Shown here: piece after piece, positions 34,574-36,552 of the stretch
Layout: each line of letters begins with the position of its first letter
How positions within the stretch are numbered: the stretch's first letter is position 1
NCBI GenBank assembly: GCA_029865965.1
Contig: JARXAJ010000077.1
Span: forward strand, 1-36,552
From: Aquabacterium sp.
GTDB taxonomy: Bacteria; Pseudomonadota; Gammaproteobacteria; Burkholderiales; Burkholderiaceae_C
DNA length: 36,552 nt
Reading direction: 5' to 3'
Made by a program: the position numbers and the translations under genes
Notes under the pieces: generated by a model
The model's input: the letters and a program-made list of their open reading frames with translations, nothing else
Databases searched by the model: none
What the model was told of the DNA's origin: nothing

Positions 34574-34978
34574 ATGCTCTCCAAATCCGTGTTGACCCTG
34601 TCTGATGCGCGCGCCATGGCCCAGGCCGCCGAGGCGGAAGCCCTTGCCAACCAGTGGGCCGTGACGATCGCCATCGTCGACGACGGCGGCCACCTGCTGT
34701 GGCTGCAGCGCCTGGACGGCGCCGCGCCGATCTCGGCCCACATCGCCCCGGCCAAGGCCCGCACGGCGGCGCTGGGCCGGCGCGACAGCAAGGTCTACGA
34801 GGACGTGATCAACCAGGGCCGCACCAGCTTCCTGAGCGCGCCCATGCTTGAAGGCATGCTCGAAGGCGGCGTGCCGGTGATGGTGGACGGCCAGTGTGTG
34901 GGTGCGGTGGGCGTCAGCGGCGTCAAGTCGTCTGAAGATGCGCAGGTGGCGCGCGCGGGCATTGCCGCTCTGGGCTGA
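34574..34978 (+). CDS. GlcG/HbpS family haem-binding protein
   Basis: The protein has 134 residues from ATG 34574 (MLSKSVLTLSDARAMAQAAE). The conserved DUF336 blocks are ALANQWAVTIAIVDDGGHLL, KARTAALGRR and GGVPVMVDGQCVGAVGVSG. Relatives bind or degrade haem or accompany glycolate genes. There is no informative neighbour here. It is divergent from the Bax-inhibitor gene with about 140 bases between them. The ribosome-binding site is weak. Confidence 0.88.
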   Translation: MLSKSVLTLSDARAMAQAAEAEALANQWAVTIAIVDDGGHLLWLQRLDGAAPISAHIAPAKARTAALGRRDSKVYEDVINQGRTSFLSAPMLEGMLEGGVPVMVDGQCVGAVGVSGVKSSEDAQVARAGIAALG

Positions 34979-35010
34979 GTTGCTTAGGGTCCGGGGAAAC
35001 CCTGGCCGGC

Positions 35011-35016
35011 TATAAT
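35011..35016 (+). promoter_or_regulatory. carA: -10 element of the carAB promoter candidate
   Basis: A perfect TATAAT lies 33 bases after the stop of the GlcG-type gene and 150 bases before the carA start. No good -35 hexamer stands 17 bases upstream. The leader between it and carA holds a 6-bp inverted repeat (35050-35055 with 35063-35068) that could be regulatory. Confidence 0.45.
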
Positions 35017-35165
35017 TCCGAGGTTTACCCGCCACCAACGCAGCCTAGCGAAACTCCTGCGAAGTTTCCCGCCGGACTTCCTGCTCAGGGCCCTGTCAGC
35101 GCCACGCCGACGGGGGCCCGATGCGAGCAAAAGCTGGGCGTGCGCGACTTCCGGAGCCATATCTC

Positions 35166-36335
35166 TTGCTGCCTGTTCTGCCCCCCGCACTTCTCGCCCT
35201 TGCAGACGGCACGGTCTTTCAGGGCATCTCCATCGGCGCTTCCGGGCACACCGTGGGCGAGGTGGTGTTCAACACCGCCCTCACCGGTTACCAGGAAATC
35301 CTCACCGACCCCAGCTACTGTCGGCAGATCGTCACCCTGACGTATCCGCACATCGGCAGCTATGGCGTCAACGAGGAAGACGTCGAAGCCACGAAAGTCC
35401 ATGCCGCCGGGCTGATCATCAAGGACCTGCCGATCCGCATGTCCAACTTCCGCGCCAGCCTCACGCTGGACGCCTACCTGCGGCGCGAGGGCACCGTGGC
35501 CATCGCCGGCATCGACACCCGTCGCCTGACCCGCGTGCTGCGCAGCAAGGGCGCGCAGAACGGCTGCATTGCCAGTTTTGCCGCAGGCGCCAGCATCGGC
35601 CCGGCCGACATCGACGCCGCAGTGGCCCGCGCCCAGGGCGCGCCCAGCATGGCTGGCCAGGATCTGGCCCAGGTGGTGTCGGTGTCCGAGCCCTACGCCT
35701 GGACCGAGACCGAGTGGACACTGGGCAGTGGCTACGGGATCCTGGTGGACGCCCGCTTTCACGTAGTGGCCTATGACTTCGGCGTCAAGCGCAACATCCT
35801 GCGCATGCTGGCCAGCCGCGGCTGCCGCGTCACCGTGGTGCCGGCGCACACGCCCGCTGCCGATGTGCTGGCCCTGCGCCCCGACGGCATCTTCCTGAGC
35901 AACGGCCCCGGCGACCCGCAGCCGTGTGACTACGCCATCACCGCCGCCCGCAGCCTGATCGACACCGGCATCCCCACCTTCGGCATCTGCCTGGGCCACC
36001 AGATCATGGCGCTGGCCTCGGGCGCCAAGACCTTCAAGATGAAGTTCGGCCACCACGGCGCCAACCACCCGGTCAAGGATCTCGATTCCGGCCGGGTGTC
36101 GATCACCAGCCAGAACCACGGCTTTGCGGTGGACGAGAACACCTTGCCGCCCAACCTGCGCCCCACCCACATCAGCCTGTTCGATGGCACGCTGCAGGGC
36201 CTGGCCCGCACCGACCGCCCGGCGTTCTGCTTCCAGGGCCACCCGGAAGCGAGCACCGGCCCGCATGACATCGCCTACCTGTTCGACCGCTTCACAACGC
36301 TGATGGCGGAGAAGAAGAATGCCCAAGCGCACTGA
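35166..36335 (+). CDS. carA: Carbamoyl-phosphate synthase small subunit (glutamine amidotransferase)
   Basis: The protein has 389 residues from TTG 35166. I chose it because GGAG lies 9 bases upstream and [19 protein letters not shown] matches the usual CarA N-terminus. ATG 35121 would add 15 residues. The N-terminal domain has [20 protein letters not shown]. The class I amidotransferase domain has LSNGPGDP, the nucleophile in GICLGHQ and the His/Glu pair in GHPEAS. It cleaves glutamine to feed ammonia to CarB for arginine and pyrimidine synthesis. Its end overlaps carB by 17 bases. Confidence 0.93.
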   Translation: MLPVLPPALLALADGTVFQGISIGASGHTVGEVVFNTALTGYQEILTDPSYCRQIVTLTYPHIGSYGVNEEDVEATKVHAAGLIIKDLPIRMSNFRASLTLDAYLRREGTVAIAGIDTRRLTRVLRSKGAQNGCIASFAAGASIGPADIDAAVARAQGAPSMAGQDLAQVVSVSEPYAWTETEWTLGSGYGILVDARFHVVAYDFGVKRNILRMLASRGCRVTVVPAHTPAADVLALRPDGIFLSNGPGDPQPCDYAITAARSLIDTGIPTFGICLGHQIMALASGAKTFKMKFGHHGANHPVKDLDSGRVSITSQNHGFAVDENTLPPNLRPTHISLFDGTLQGLARTDRPAFCFQGHPEASTGPHDIAYLFDRFTTLMAEKKNAQAH

Positions 36336-36552
36336 CCTCCAAAGCATCCTCATCATCGGCGCCGGCCCGATCATCATCGGCCAAGCCTGTGAATTCGATT
36401 ACTCCGGCGCACAGGCCTGCAAGGCGCTGCGCCAGGAGGGCTACCGCGTCATCCTGGTCAACAGCAACCCGGCCACGATCATGACCGACCCCGACACGGC
36501 GGACGTGACCTACATCGAGCCCATCACCTGGCAGGTGGTCGAGAAGATCATC
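36319..36552 (+). CDS. carB: Carbamoyl-phosphate synthase large subunit (partial, 5' end)
   Basis: The first 78 codons are in the window. [38 protein letters not shown] and [11 protein letters not shown] are the invariant start of CarB, including the first ATP-grasp domain. It makes carbamoyl phosphate from bicarbonate, ATP and ammonia with CarA. The ATG lies inside the end of carA, so the two are translationally coupled. Confidence 0.95.
   Translation, partial: MPKRTDLQSILIIGAGPIIIGQACEFDYSGAQACKALRQEGYRVILVNSNPATIMTDPDTADVTYIEPITWQVVEKII

Overview
The window is a GC-rich stretch of proteobacterial chromosome. The surE-pcm-nlpD order, an RlmD-type methyltransferase next to it, a carA-carB pair and the closest protein resemblances I recognise all point to a betaproteobacterium of the order Burkholderiales, probably near Rubrivivax, Leptothrix or Ideonella. 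The genus is inference. I saw no tRNA, rRNA, CRISPR array or insertion sequence.

Region 1 (1-10749, minus strand) is the unusual part. Three secreted proteins are transcribed in the order 10749 to 1. The first is an 1828-residue lipoprotein that joins a galactose-oxidase-like copper-radical domain, a PKD domain, a YVTN-type beta-propeller, a diheme MauG/cytochrome c peroxidase-like domain, six ricin-type lectin repeats and an AbfB (CBM42-like) domain. The second is a GH30-like glycosidase, probably endo-beta-1,6-galactanase type, with six ricin-type repeats. The third is a separate diheme peroxidase-like protein with at least six ricin-type repeats, cut by the window start. Together they suggest an extracellular system that binds galactan or arabinogalactan, cuts it, oxidises galactose C6 and handles the H2O2. 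The oxidase-peroxidase fusion is the main candidate for an undescribed system.

Region 2 (10750-19322, plus strand) is a tightly packed operon: aldehyde dehydrogenase, Tat-exported branched-chain-type binding protein, two ABC ATPases, two permeases, a coniferyl-alcohol dehydrogenase (CalA-like) and an alpha/beta hydrolase. The four ABC and dehydrogenase junctions overlap as ATGA. It looks like an uptake and oxidation module for lignin-derived phenylpropanoids. A good sigma-54 promoter and an upstream palindrome lie before it.

Region 3 (19323-28265) holds signalling and lipid genes: a CusRS-type two-component pair facing an orphan solute-binding protein across a CusR-like palindrome, a DUF1501 gene remnant, an acyl-CoA dehydrogenase with an SDR, and a NarL-type response regulator with an unusual many-helix histidine kinase.

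Region 4 (28365-36552) is mostly housekeeping: quinone oxidoreductase, surE, pcm, nlpD, rlmD, a Bax-inhibitor-1 family membrane protein, a GlcG/HbpS protein, carA and the start of carB. rpoS, which commonly follows nlpD, is not present between nlpD and rlmD. A 62-nt dispersed repeat sits at the 5' ends of two unrelated genes (the CusS-type kinase and pcm) and seems to supply their start codons.
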